64,000 bases of DNA from Pomphorhynchus laevis (Eukaryota; Acanthocephala; Palaeacanthocephala; Echinorhynchida; Pomphorhynchidae): NCBI GenBank assembly GCA_012934845.2, contig WNNJ02000029.1:62001-126000 (forward strand). The letters are read 5' to 3'. Under the pieces are notes generated by a model, which saw nothing but the letters and a program-made list of their open reading frames with translations, was not told where the DNA came from and searched no databases. Numbering within the stretch: the stretch's first letter is position 1; the number at the start of each line of letters is the position of its first letter. The translations under genes were made by a program, and so were the position numbers. This document shows positions 44,892 to 56,142 of the stretch, piece by piece.

Positions 44892-45379
44892 TTAAATGAT
44901 CTAAAATTAAAATCATTAGTACTTACGTATCATTCCCATCTGGTTAATTACATGTAACTTTTGTTAAGTCATAATTTTTAACGTTGCATTTTCGGTGTCT
45001 CCACCTAGTTTAGTTAACTGAGACTAAACATACAACGGACCATCCAGCAGCATCTGACAGGGGCCGCCCTGCTTAAGGCAGTTGCAGGCTTGAACAAGAT
45101 CTATAAAGATCTACCACCTTCATTCCACGCGCTACGCGACCTGGCTATTGACCATTACCTGGTCTCTTAAACGTGATCACGTAGAGCAGTTTACATTTTA
45201 AAGTTCAAACACCTTGGGATACAAACTTCTCCCTTTTTTAAAAATTAATAATTCATCAAACTTGTTTGAAAATAAGAAATAACAATAACGTCGTAGCCAA
45301 TAATACACAGTTTCAGTATTTCTGACAAAGGTCATATTACCGGTAAAACAAAGTCCACAGATCAATAATAACATGTCGG
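44892..45379 (+). other. Spacer with a GC-rich coding-like segment at 45033-45170
   Basis: A plus-strand frame reads RTIQQHLTGAALLKAVAGLN then KIYKDLPPSFHALRDLAIDH and YLVS before a TAA near 45170. It is much richer in GC than its surroundings and has protein-like composition. It could be the last exon of a host gene or a transposon tail. It is not recognised. Confidence 0.35.
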
Positions 45380-45605
45380 TGGAGCAAATCAGCTAACTGA
45401 GTCTACGTATTTAATATAATTGTAAAATAAACAAAACATAATAATGCTAAATCAATATTTAATAATTAAATAAATAATTGTTATTAGATTTTTTATAATT
45501 TAAATCAAGTTAAAATAAAAAATTGAAATTTTAAATAAAAGTCATTTTTATGAATCGACTAATAAATAACAGACGTTGTAATAGAATAAGGATTAGAGGT
45601 CATCA
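45380..45605 (-). repeat. Family D copy 7, truncated inside the CTGATGA core
   Basis: On the minus strand the copy begins exactly at TGATGACCTCTAATCC and continues through the AT-rich 3' part to about 45380. Everything 5' of the second half of the ribozyme is missing. A PLE fragment abuts the breakpoint. Confidence 0.85.
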
Positions 45606-46480
45606 CGAATAAATTCTTTTTTGAAAAAACTTAATTTCGCTAACAAATTTAGTATAACTTGAACAAATTTTCTTGTAAAGAATGAACTCATTCCTTATAA
45701 TCATCTTCTTTATTTTGGGCGGATGAACACTTTTAGAGTGAACCAATGTGCGTATTCTTTCAAATCTCTTGTACATAGAAGTTTCCCAAATTCCATTGTC
45801 TCTCCTAGGTAACCGAACAGCCAGGAATTGTACAAAGTGTCTAGTCATTTGATCTAACAAACCATAATTCTGAGCGCATGTTCAAGTCTTCTAGAAATTT
45901 ACTTAAAGATGATTCATCATGTAACTATACTGTAAAGATTTCGTCAACGTACCTTAGCCAGAACAATGGTTTTTCGTTGCGCTTTGCCATAAAGCCTTCA
46001 ACAGATGCTACATGTAAGCCATCGTAAGTAGGACTGGTGAGGCTAACCCATTGCTGTTTCTCGAGTCTGCCTGTACATCTCATCGTTGAAAATAAACGTG
46101 CTAGATTCTATCACTAGTTCGAAGCAGAGAACATATTTTGTTGATTTTTGGTAGGCTGTAATTATTGAACCGCATTAGGTCCCGAGCCGCGGCAATACCA
46201 TTATCCGTAAAAATCGATGTAATTACTGATTAAATGTCGAGTACCTTACCCGACCTTCGGATGTTGTGATGCATTTGATTAAATTGTAGAAGTAATAAGC
46301 TGAGGTACTGATTCTTTAAAAAGATGTTGAAGATTCCGCTGTCCCAAAGAGTTCCAAACATTGGAAAATGAACATACCGAAACAGATACGGCATATAAAT
46401 CTTAGTGGCATCAAATATGCTTAATAACAATGGCAATATATTTAAAACTGTTGTCGGTACATAACTGGACTACACTAAGA
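45606..46480 (-). mobile_element. Penelope-like element RT fragment, canonical type (broken)
   Basis: Minus-strand translations give TRETAMG then FWLRYVDEIFTV (the RT catalytic block, near 45960), and FVQFLAVRLPRRDNGIWETS with HSKSVHPPKIKKMIIRNEF (45860-45603), the connector after the RT in Penelope-type elements. Upstream pieces lie at 46436-46230. It is truncated at both ends and interrupted, and is a different PLE lineage from the Naiad-like pieces next to it. Confidence 0.75.
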
Positions 46481-46499
46481 TTTATAAGATGAATAAGAT

Positions 46500-46760
46500 T
46501 AATATGGCGAATCTTTCAAGGGTCCAGCTAACGACGCGATGCAGCAACACATGAATCGCCTAATATGGATGGATATGGTTTGATAAGCAAGTTTTTAGTT
46601 TACGAGATTTTGCTATTGGAATTTATGCAATTTATCGGGAATGCTCTTTCTACACAGGCAGTAGAAACGTTATCGGCATGGATCATACTACTGGTGAGCT
46701 TCTTATCAGTAGTATTTCAATCAATAATCCTTTACTTTTACAAGATGAACATGTATCTTT
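46500..46760 (+). repeat. Family F copy 2, decayed
   Basis: It aligns with 54795-55140 (CGCCTAATATGGATGGATAT against CGCCTGATATGGATCGAGAT, then TTATCGG-AATGCTCTTT). The ribozyme strands are present but mutated: GGCAGTAGAAACGTTATCGG, then CTACTGGTGAG. Confidence 0.75.
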
Positions 46761-47175
46761 GTTCATGCGATAGACAGAATTTGAAGGCATAAAAAAATAT
46801 ACAAGTAGGAAAATTAAAATTACACATAATATTCTCAAAATGTCTTAAAATTACACAATAAACAATTAAAGAGCAGACGATCTGAGTAGTAATGCTGTAA
46901 GAAGTTGCGCTTTAGCTTTACTGTATGAGCAAGCTTAACTATGTTATGTGACTTTCGTAGATCGTACCGCTTTTCCATCCCTAAATATTGTGATGATGAA
47001 ATTGTCAATAAATATTTTACAATGGATGCACGCGATTTCTTTTTTAAAATTCGGCTCATTGAAACTTCAAGTGGTTCTATATTCTTGCCACATATTTGCT
47101 GCCCTCGGTTATGAATGCGAATAAGCTTTTTAATTTCAAAAGATGTCATGTCACAAAGTGTAGAATATGCATATA

Positions 47176-48640
47176 CAGTCCTTTTCAGTTTTATAGACAA
47201 CTTTTTTCAGTTTTATAGGCAACTTTTTTCAGTTTTATAGGCAATTTGTTTTAGTTTTATAGGCAACTTTTTTCAGTTTTATAGACAACTTTTTTCAGTT
47301 TTATAGGCAGCTTTTTTCAGTTTTATAGACAACTTTTTTAGATTATTTTTCAAAATTTTTTACCCTCAATGGATATATCTTTCGATTAAGGTAGTGATTA
47401 GTCAGGTGCAGTAAATGAGAAAAACCTAACCATTAACGAGGAAGAGAACGTCCAAGCTCGTAAAAAGAGGGTTTCAATCACTGGAAACACAGTTGATTGT
47501 TTTTTGGGCCTGTTAAAAGCTGAGCTAGTATACAAGAGATGCCTTCTATATTAAACGTCTCCAAAACCACAGTTAGAAGACTTTATGAGAAATATTTAGA
47601 GGGAAAACTTCAAAATTCAGCCATCTTTGTTTCTGCTGGAGATAAGAGGTTAACCAAAAAAAAAGATTTTTTCGTTTGAAAAGAATATCTTAGCATCAGA
47701 GCTAACTTTAAATCCAAGCACTTCTCTTAAGGTTCTGAGTGAGAAGTTGCTAACTTATAATCCAGAAGATTCCTATTCCCTTCCCACTGTCTCGAGAATA
47801 ATAAAAGCAATGAACTACACAAGGAAAACGCTGACATTAGTACCTATAAATGGGAACAGCAATGAAAACAAGCAGAAAAGATCAGAGTACGGCATTGAAA
47901 TGTCAAGTATTAGTGATGATAACCTGATATTTTTGGACGATACGGGTATAAATCTCCACACTTACCAAAGTTTTGGCTACTCTCCCAGGAATACGAAGTG
48001 CTACATAAACGTGCCCAATTCAAAAGGGACCAATATTTCAGTTCTATGTGCCATCACAAAACAAAGTGTTTGTGCTTATAAGGTAAAAACAGGAAGCTTT
48101 AAATCACCCGATCTGAAAGAATTTATAGAGACGGAACTACCAACCTTGGCCTCACATGAAAGGAAATTTATAGTCATGGACAACGCCTCTATCCAAAGAA
48201 CTGACGAGGTAAAGGAAAGCTTGGCTCAGAAGAATTACATTCTTAAGTTCCCACCACCCTACTCCCCTTACTTGAACCCTATAAAGAAGTTCTTCTCATG
48301 TTTCAAATCAAAGGTGAAAAGCATAAATTCATCATCCAATAGAGATGAATTGATTGAAACTATTCATGGAGTATTCAGAGATGAAGAATTCAGACTAGAA
48401 GGATATTTCACCCATATGCGATATTAGGTTGTAAAGGCAATCGCACGAGTCGATTTTATTTAAATAATAAAATTCTTTGCTATACATCTAAATTAATTAT
48501 ATTTTATTTAAAAAATCTAAAAATGTTGCCTATAAAACTGAAAAAAGTTGTCTATAAAACTGAAAAAAGTTGCCCATAAAACTGAAAAAAGTTGCCCATA
48601 AAACTGAAAAAAAAGTTGTCTATAAAACTGAAAAGGACTG
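47176..48640 (+). mobile_element. Tc1/mariner-type DNA transposon with iterated terminal repeats
   Basis: The element is 1465 bp, begins CAGTCCTTTTCAG and ends CTGAAAAGGACTG, and is flanked by TA duplications at 47174-47175 and 48641-48642. Each terminal inverted repeat is built of about 25-bp units (TTTCAGTTTTATAGGCAACT type): about seven on the left (47176-47340) and about five on the right (48521-48640). It sits in the RT of the CR1-like LINE, so it is younger than that copy. It carries one transposase gene, now defective. Confidence 0.93.
47747..48427 (+). pseudogene. Tc1/mariner-type transposase, catalytic part, third acidic residue lost
   Basis: This is the DDE catalytic domain of an IS630/Tc1/mariner transposase. 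The first Asp lies in LIFLDDTGINLHT (residues 59-71 of the open frame), the second is D144 in FIVMDNASIQRT, and the third position, 35 residues on, is in YSPYLNPIKKFF. There NPIE is normal, so the catalytic Glu is Lys (K179). With DD34E spacing otherwise kept, the enzyme should be inactive. The helix-turn-helix part lies upstream at about 47480-47740 (NVSKTTVRRLYEKYLEG) in shifted frames. The open frame has no ATG at its start because it is a remnant. Confidence 0.85.
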
Positions 48641-51600
48641 TAGTAGAATTGAACGTATTGTCACATTGTAAACAAGCTCTAGCTGGTATTCAAATACACC
48701 ATTTCGTTTTAACACTTTTAAAAAGTATAGACGACTAGCACATTTATATGCGGTATCTTTAACATGCCTCTTCCAAGACAAGTTCGAGTCAAATATCAAG
48801 CCCAAAATCTTTAAATAGCTGACTCTCTTTAGACCACAGTTTAACGACATTGAATTAGAATGAGGTCTTTTAAACGCAAACTGAATAATGTTTGACTTAC
48901 ACGAGCACCATTCTTTAAGATTACTTAATTCCTGTTCAATTATAATGATAGATTGTATATAGTTGTCACCGCTGGTTATTTTAGTAAGATCGTCTGCATA
49001 TTAAAAACATTTTGACGAGGAACAACTGACGCAGTAATCATTCATGTAAATTCGAAATAGAAGTGGTGCAATTAGACATCTTTGTGGAACACCTTTAAAT
49101 ATACAACGCGGTTCTGAATTTGATCCTAGGTGAGATATAAATTGAAATCGATTATCTAAATAGGAGTTTAAAAAATTAATATGCTAATCAGAGAATCCTG
49201 CGTTTTTGAACTTTCTTAATAGTTTCGCATGAGATACGTTATCAAAGGCTTTCGAAATGTCAACCTGTAAAAGCTGTACTACAGGAAAGAGGCGAGAGTC
49301 TAGAGTATCTACCAAAACATGATGGATTGACAATAGAGCATTGTTTGGCGATCCTGCGGGTCGAAACGCAAATTGATTGTTGTCTAAATAGTTACTATAT
49401 TTGTGATATATTCGTCGACGAAAACAGCTTTCTAGTATTTTAGCGATGACCGGAAGCAACGATATTGGACGATATGCCATTTTAGATATTGATTGACCTC
49501 CTTTCGGAACTAACACAACCTTAGATATCTTCAAACAAGCAGGAGCATTACCCGATCGAAATATTTCCGAAAATAAATGTGCTTAAGGTTCAGACAGTAC
49601 ATCTTCCAAATACCGGAGTATCCAAGCGGGCGGTCCTGGGCCACATGCTTTTTTTGAACTCAAGCGAGTTAATTCCGAACTTATTTCTGATGCGGAAACG
49701 ACAACATCCAATGATTCATAGCGTATAGTTTCATTCGTAATCCTAGTTTTATCCAATACTGGCGTGATTTCCTCATTTATTTCATTTAAGGCGAATACTA
49801 AATCATATTGATTAAGGTCAGCAAAATCTGATTTACATCCACTAGGCTTTAGTCGTGAAATACCTTTCCAAAAGTCTATCGAATTCCCTGTACCTAGCAG
49901 TTCCAGAACAAATGACTTCTTGGAAATATTTATGAGACTGGAAAGTTTATCCGTTAATTGTTTTTCTTTAATTAAGTTTCCTATTTTATGCGCTTGATTT
50001 CTTTTGAAATCAATCTCTTTTATTAGAGGAGTCATCCATTTAGGATCTCGATTATAAATCGACACGAATTTACGCGGAATACAAGAATCAAAAGAACTTG
50101 ATACACAACTAATTAAATTATCCATTGTTAAAGAGTTATGAGTAATCATCACTTGTAACGCGATGGATACGTCAGTTTTTAAATTAAGCATATAATGTTC
50201 ACGTTTGTCATATAACACCCGCTTAGTTTTAAGTTTGCGCTTAGTGTGGTTAAGAGGAGTTATTAGTATAGAGGAGTGGTCGGAGGTATGTAATGGTGCA
50301 ATACGCTCTACTTTACTACATATTGAATCCACATTACAGTAAATTTTATCAAGATAAGCGCCTTTTCGCGTTGTAAAGTGAACGACCTGATTCAATCCTA
50401 ATGAAGCGGCAGCGTGATTAATGTTTAAGCGATTAAAATCACCTGCTAGTAAAAGGTTTTTTATTTAATATAAGAATTTCATTTATAGAATGCTCTAAAA
50501 TATCAAGTGTAACATCATGTTTACCACTTGGAGGGCGATAACATACTGCAATGACGAGAGCAAATTTTCTTGTTGCTGAACACTTGCTTACTTGTAATGC
50601 TAGATATTCAATATCAGTTTCCATAATGCTCTTAACTGTTGTAACTATTAGAGAACACGACGTACGGATGTATACTGCTACATCAACTCCCAAAGTCGTA
50701 CGATTACATGTGAATAAGTCAAAGTGAGGAATAGTGTAACACTCCCAACAATCTTAATCAAACCACGTTCCCGTAATCAAGATGATATCAATTTTATGTA
50801 TTTCTGCCTGCATTCAAGATAAGATAACTTATTTCGAAGATTTCTTGCATTAGTGTAAAATATTTTAGGATACCGAAAACTCCTAACTCTCAATTTAGAT
50901 TTTTCTGATTCCAAAGGTATGACCGATGAAACGTATCTTATCGAATTTTGGCGAGCTGCATTTGGCTTCAACCAAAAATCTGACTCAATTTCAAGGCAAC
51001 ACGTTTCCTCGCTATCCGAAAATTCTGACCCGCAGGATTTTCGACTTGATCTTGACACTTTACATTATCTAATTTGATATTTGATCGCATTAGGTTTCTA
51101 TGTTCAGAACTTTAATCGCGCCTTATCGTAATATCATTAAAAGCATGTTATTTAGAACGTAATATAATTTCAGAAGCAGTTTTGCTGTCAGAAAAAACTA
51201 CTTTTAGAATACGACCACTTGATATTGCATGACTTTTATGTTTTCCTAACCGAAAAGCCCCAACAACCCTAATACTATTAGCGATTTCTTTACCTTCATA
51301 TGAAAACATAAGAGATAATGTGTTATGCACTGTAACTAAGTCTGAATTTACTTGGGCTTGTATCGATGCACTGGGTATTTCGGGTATATGTGAAAATATT
51401 AGACATCGTTCACTAGGGGCATATTTGCGTCGTGGTAAATTTGACTTTAAATTATTTGCGGTTGATCTAATTTCTGAAGTAACACATCCAAATATGTTGT
51501 TATGTAAAGTTGAAGCCTGACAGTATGAGTTTCGTGGATGAGTAACTTGGGATCCGTGGTACAAACTATTAGGGGTGCCTACAATAGGTGTTTTTGTGTT

Positions 51601-51871
51601 TTTATTATATGACTTATGATGGGCGCGCGATTTATTATTACGATGGATATCAATTATAGAAGAATTTACGATTACTCTAGAGTGCGTAGTTCTAGGTAAG
51701 ATAGTTAACTTGGACTATTTTGTGGTAGTTTGCTGGGTTATATTCGAATTTTGAATAGGTGAAGTATGATCATCAATTAATGTTATATTATCATTGAGAT
51801 TTGTAGAACTATTGTTTGATAGCAAATGATGGTAAGGAGTGGAGCTGTGATGTGGCATGTTATAGTTTCTG

Positions 51872-52511
51872 TCACATGATATTGTATTTATACTTAAATA
51901 AGGTAGATTTGAGCAATCCGTCTGTTGGCATACTGTTACTAGCTTTAAGAGTTTCCTTGCACGTTTCGTTCAACTTTAATGACATGTATACACAAAAGGC
52001 GCATAACAGACTTTTATTTTGGTATTCGGACAACATAACTTGGGTAACGAGCAAATGTGTGACTGGGCATTCACATCGACAACATTCGATATCAACACTA
52101 GTGTAAGCGTTCGAACTTGATTTAGACAAATAACAACTTTCATACATATGTTTCCTGTTTTAAAACAGTGAAGGCAAGAGTATAATTGATAATGTCTCTG
52201 TTTTTATAATCCAGAATGAATTTTATCAGGAAGGTAGAGAAGACGGTGCTCAGCGCTATTGGCAGGCTAATTGTGATAATAACCAAATTAGCTAATTTTT
52301 GAAGAGGGGAAGCTCTCCCCGAACCGTTGTTCGTTGTAACGAAATGACTTACTTTTGTTTCAGCTGAATCCATTATTCCAATGATGTCTTCCTTTGGTTG
52401 ATCAGAAGCACAAATCTGAATGACTTGTATATCCATACATAGAGAATTCAACGATTCTTGAGTTTTTGTGCTATTCTCTGATGATCGTCCGATGTTACCA
52501 AAATCATACAT
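51872..52511 (-). CDS. Possible host membrane protein in two overlapping frames
   Basis: The first frame (52511-52140, ATG start, 123 residues) has a hydrophilic N-terminus and a hydrophobic segment KLANLVIITISLPIALSTVF near residues 73-92. It stops just as a second frame (52147-51872) opens, which is Cys-rich early (ECCRCECPVTHLLV) and ends STLFKYKYNIM. The 8-base overlap suggests one protein split by a frameshift or by an intron I cannot place; no GT...AG pair of suitable size and phase was found. The CR1-like LINE begins directly after. It may be a host gene, a pseudogene or chance. Confidence 0.35.
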
Positions 52512-53250
52512 CTTTCAAAATCAATCTACATAACCCTATTACGATACCGCTTTAATGTTTTCTTTTTATTAAAGCAGCATTTAAATTTTTCCATTTATTA
52601 TAATAAATATATAATCAATTATTATGTAAAAATAAAATTTGCGAAATTGTGATATTCGATGATTTTCGATAGTGTATCGTCGTTATATTTGTTGTTTAGA
52701 AAGAATTTAATTATGTTATATTGCATAATCTTTAATTCAAAATTTAAAACGATTTTCTCATAAAAGTATTTTATGGTGATACTTTTAACACAGACGGGAA
52801 TGTAGAGTCAATATTTTAAATAATTTGAAACAATTATAAAATAAATTATGAATATTTAATTCTTTAGTGAATGTGTTCACTACTTTATGTGATAATAAAC
52901 TATTTACAACGAGACATTTTGAATTGTTAATTTAAACTTGTGATTTTTGACTGAGAAGAACCGAATCCGCAGAAATCATAACCAAATGATTTGTATTTAA
53001 AAATCACAGAATTACTCTGCAAATCACAAAATGACAGTAAGTGAAAAAGGGAAAATGAATACAAATTAAAATGTAAAATGTTTTAGAAATAAAGATATGA
53101 TCTAATAAAAGAAAGATCGCTTTTACTATATCAAATAAAACTACTTTAACAACATATCATTTCTAAATAAAATATAGAATTTCTACATTGTAATGTACTG
53201 TTTTTAATGTCTTCGTAAACTATTGAACAAAATCAATTGATACTAAATAA
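52512..53250. other. AT-rich intergenic, no gene seen
   Basis: Nothing is recognised. Confidence 0.5.
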
Positions 53251-53670
53251 GGTGATAACGTAAGTAATCATTAATCAATTAGTTGTATCGTAGAAAAATC
53301 ACGTCATCGAATTATTCCACCAAAGGACGGATTAAGAGCATTTCTAAATTAATCTAAGTGTTAATTGATAATAACTTTAAATAAGAAAAAAAAATAACAT
53401 TTTTAATTTCGTGTAAATTAAAAATGTTATTTTTAACATTTTTAATGTTAAAAAATAACATTATGGTGATAACGTGAGTAATCATTAATCAATTAGTTGT
53501 ATCGTAGAAAAATCACGTCATCGAATTATTCCACCAAAGGACGGATTAAGAGCATTTCTAAATTAATAAAAGTGTTAATTGATAATAACTTAAAATAAGA
53601 AAAAAATAACATTTTTAATTTCGTGTAAATTAAAAATGTTATTTTTAACATTTTTAATTTCGGGGGACGG
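53251..53670 (+). repeat. 214-bp tandem duplication
   Basis: The segment starting GGTGATAACGTAAGTAATCA at 53251 repeats from 53465 with very few differences and includes internal AATAACATTTTTAA palindromes. The second copy ends where the LINE family 1 fragment starts. Confidence 0.9.
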
Positions 53671-54730
53671 TAGTTTGTGAATAAGGTAGTCGTTCCTGAC
53701 TCTGTGGAGTGCTGAATTAATTCAACGACTGGTTCTGTCGTCGAAGTCACCGAGTATCATGTCGGTGACTGTGTGGGGGCTTCCTTGATGACTTCGTAGT
53801 GTTGATTGTCGTAGGATAGCGTAACTCCTCGAATTTGGCTAACAAATGCATAAACATCACACGAACTTCGTCCTTGTTAGCTTGGATACTGTTGTCGATT
53901 AGTTTTACGATTTCGGCGTCTGTCATTCCACCGCCGAAGAAATGCGAGCCATGCAGGGATCTACAAAGTGTGCAGTTCTGTCGGGAGTACCGCAATGCCT
54001 CGATTTGTAAGCACGAAAGTGGCTACATTTTCTTGAACAAGCGGATGCCTGTCTTCGCAATTAATACAATGAGGGGGAAGAAAACATTTTCCCTCATGGG
54101 AATCCGCAAACCCGCAAACCCCACAAGTCTGGTCGAATGCAGTTCGTGGACTAATCCCTTCAATCGGTTGCATCCATTGCAATTGGGGTAAGTTATATTA
54201 TCTGAATCAATGTGAGAGAAAAAATTATATTGCGCCCCAAGGTGGTTTAATTTACTGATGCAAGGCACTCAGCATCATCAACCGCTCTAGAACTAAAGGC
54301 CACCGGTAGTAGCAAGCAATTTCAGCCCATAATAGGGCAGACATTATGAGCTTTGAATTCAAATTCAAGAGTTTTTATGTCATCGTCAGATGCAAAGAAC
54401 GGAAGAATATTAATTTTCAATGAAGTCTGAATAGGCTTGTAGATGGTTTTACTTAGAAAATTAAAAAAATCGAGATAGGCACTAGCAATATCTGGAGAGC
54501 AGAAAGAAATCCGGATCTCAGCTTCATAGTAATGGATATAATTAAATATGACTCTATTTTTGTATCCACCAGTAAAGTCCCTTAAGAACTTGTTGAAAAT
54601 ATTGTTTCTTACAAGGGGCTGTAGCAGTTTATTTACAACGATGTTGACCAATTTAGGCATAGGAGGGAGTTCTCCCTCCGTGGTTGAGATCGAAATTTTA
54701 GAAGAAATCTCACTTACCTCGGTTTTTGTC
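53650..54730 (-). mobile_element. LINE family 1, ORF1 with a stub of endonuclease (broken)
   Basis: From 54730 downward the minus strand gives YKNRVIFNYIHYYEAEIRIS and YKPIQTSLKINILPFFASDD (54660-54322), matching the ORF1 N-domain at 13.5 kb. CCHC knuckles follow (TCGVCGFADSHEGKC, CINCEDRHP; 54182-53961), then a short helical segment (GMTDAEIVKLIDNSIQANKD). At 53762 the sequence switches to an endonuclease piece (53762-53650) that matches 36.1 kb, skipping the ORF1/ORF2 junction. It is therefore an internally deleted copy. Confidence 0.82.
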
Positions 54731-54794
54731 TAGAAAAATCGTTACAATAGAGATCTTTGATTCTCCGATCATGCTAACATGTTCCATTCTCATG

Positions 54795-55140
54795 CTTTTG
54801 AATCATTTAAAGAATCCAACGAGTGACACGATGCAGTAACAAATGGATCGCCTGATATGGATCGAGATGGTCTGATAAGCAATTTTTCAGTTTACAAGCA
54901 CTTTGCCATAAGAAATTAAACAATTTATCGGAAATGCTCTTTTTCAAAAGTCTCTCAGGCAACCGAAACGTTATCGAGATGGCACAAACTACTGATGAGC
55001 GCTGCTGGTTATCTCTGACGTTTAGTAGTGACGAGAAGTAAAGGTGAATGTTGAGTGTTGTCCAGTTAATTACTGACAGCAGTTTTCAACGTATTGTTGT
55101 ATTCAAATGAAATCCTGGACCGTTGTTATCAAGCAAATTT
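54795..55140 (+). repeat. Family F copy 1, single unit
   Basis: It shares with families A and B a conserved block before the ribozyme (TTATCGGAAATGCTC...AGGCAACCGAAACG). The ends are unclear. The ribozyme is described at 54958-55031. Confidence 0.8.
54958..55031 (+). ncRNA. Reverse-order hammerhead core, family F
   Basis: The order is helix II GGCAACC, GAAA, helix III ACGTTATCGAGAT, helix I CACAAACTA, CTGATGA, helix II GCGCTGCTGG, helix III ATCTCTGACGT, U as the cleavage base (GUU), helix I TAGTAGTGA. Helix III pairs over six proximal and five distal positions. Helix I has TAGT/ACTA plus GTG/CAC around a mismatch. Helix II has one mismatch. The order is b-a-c as in A, B and C. It is less perfect than those and may be inactive. 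Confidence 0.6.
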
Positions 55141-55189
55141 TATGCAACCTTTAAGATATATATAGCTAAAGAATTGTTTATGCTTAGTA

Positions 55190-55330
55190 ATTAATTAAAT
55201 CAGCTAACTGAGTTCCTGTATTTAATATAATTATAATAATGCTAAATCAAAATTTAATAATTAAATAATAAATAATTGTTATAAGATTTTATATAGCTTA
55301 TATAAAGTCAAAATAAAAAATTGTAATTTA
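55190..55330 (-). repeat. Family D copy 8, 3' part only
   Basis: It matches the AT-rich 3' portion of copies 6 and 7 (AATTAAATCAGCTAACTGAG and the TGCTAAATCAA segment). The ribozyme part is absent. Confidence 0.75.
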
Positions 55331-55454
55331 AAAATCTGGTTAAATGTTTGAAGAAGACCATAATATTAGATCTATCACTTACATAATGTTTACTACAATT
55401 ATAATAATTTTATAAAAAAAATATTATATATTTAAAATTATTAAAAATAAATAA

Positions 55455-55620
55455 CTATTGCAGCTGGATCAATTTGTTAGCATCTACAGAAAATTACAAT
55501 TTTCTGAAAATTTTCTGTAATATTCTCAAGATGCTAACAGTAGTTAGCGAAATATCAAAAATAATTTCTTATTTCCTTTGATCCAGCTCCAATAATTATT
55601 TATCAATAATGGATCCTTAT
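55455..55620 (+). repeat. Third copy of the 8.4-kb foldback element, with hairpin
   Basis: GTTAGCATCT...AGATGCTAAC flanks an inner AAATTACAGAAAA-type palindrome. CAAGATGCTAACAGTAGTTAGC-GAAATATC then repeats the hammerhead-like remnant, followed by TTTGATCCAGCTCCAATAAT as at 8600. Confidence 0.7.
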
Positions 55621-56142
55621 CAACTATTTAAAATAATAAAATCAATACATAATAAAATAATATCTAGCACTTGCAAAATAAAAAAATAGAAAATGAACCA
55701 AACGCTTTTATCTTTAAAGTCAGAGAGCATTGAAATGAGCATTAGAAATTGCGACGCAGTGACCCAATATCAATTATTTAAAATTATTAAAAATGTTACG
55801 CATAATTGAGTTTTATTCAATAAGTGAAAAGATGAATAAATATTGTTTAATTCGTAATCAAAATAATATTAATGATACTAAAAATATTTATCAAAATATA
55901 AACATTAAATTAAATTAATTCATAAGCTAATTCATTACAATGAATTAACTCATAATTTAATTCATTACATTGAATTAATACATGATAAAACGTTTATTAA
56001 TATTACGTGTTTAAATTTACAAGAAACATATAAAAAATAAATTTAAACTCATAAGTGGAATATGTTTATTGATTGAGATAAAAATAGCAATGAAGACCAC
56101 AAAAAAGCATCCTTTGTTTTGATGCACTTCTATTAAAGAGGT
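55621..56142. other. AT-rich intergenic, no gene seen
   Basis: Only TTAATTCATTA-type short repeats near 55910-55985 are seen. Confidence 0.5.

Larger units (their letters stand above)
46835..51870 (-). mobile_element. CR1-like LINE (family 3), ORF1-endonuclease-RT, interrupted by a DNA transposon
   Basis: ORF1 starts near 51858 (MPHHSSTPYHHLLSN), has one in-frame TAG, and ends near 51148 with VVGAFRLGKHKS...RILKVVFSD, the CR1-like ORF1 motif also seen at 18.9 kb. ORF2 begins near 50910 with IFYTNARNLRNKLSYLECR. The endonuclease continues through 50693-50439 (AVCYRPPSGKHD) and 50395-49583 (LDKIYCNVDSI, TSDHSSILI). The RT has MAYRPISLLPVIAKILE, FAFRPAGSPNNALLSI and LLQVDISKAFDNVSH (49534-49184), then LLFRIYMNDY and ILGLIFDSNLSWKRHV. 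The C-terminus resumes after the transposon at 47172-46835. Several frameshifts inactivate it. Without the insert it is about 3.6 kb. Confidence 0.88.

Noticed and set aside
53835-54191. Plus-strand frame of 118 residues
   Set aside because: It is antisense to the LINE family 1 ORF1 knuckle region, whose minus-strand motifs are specific.
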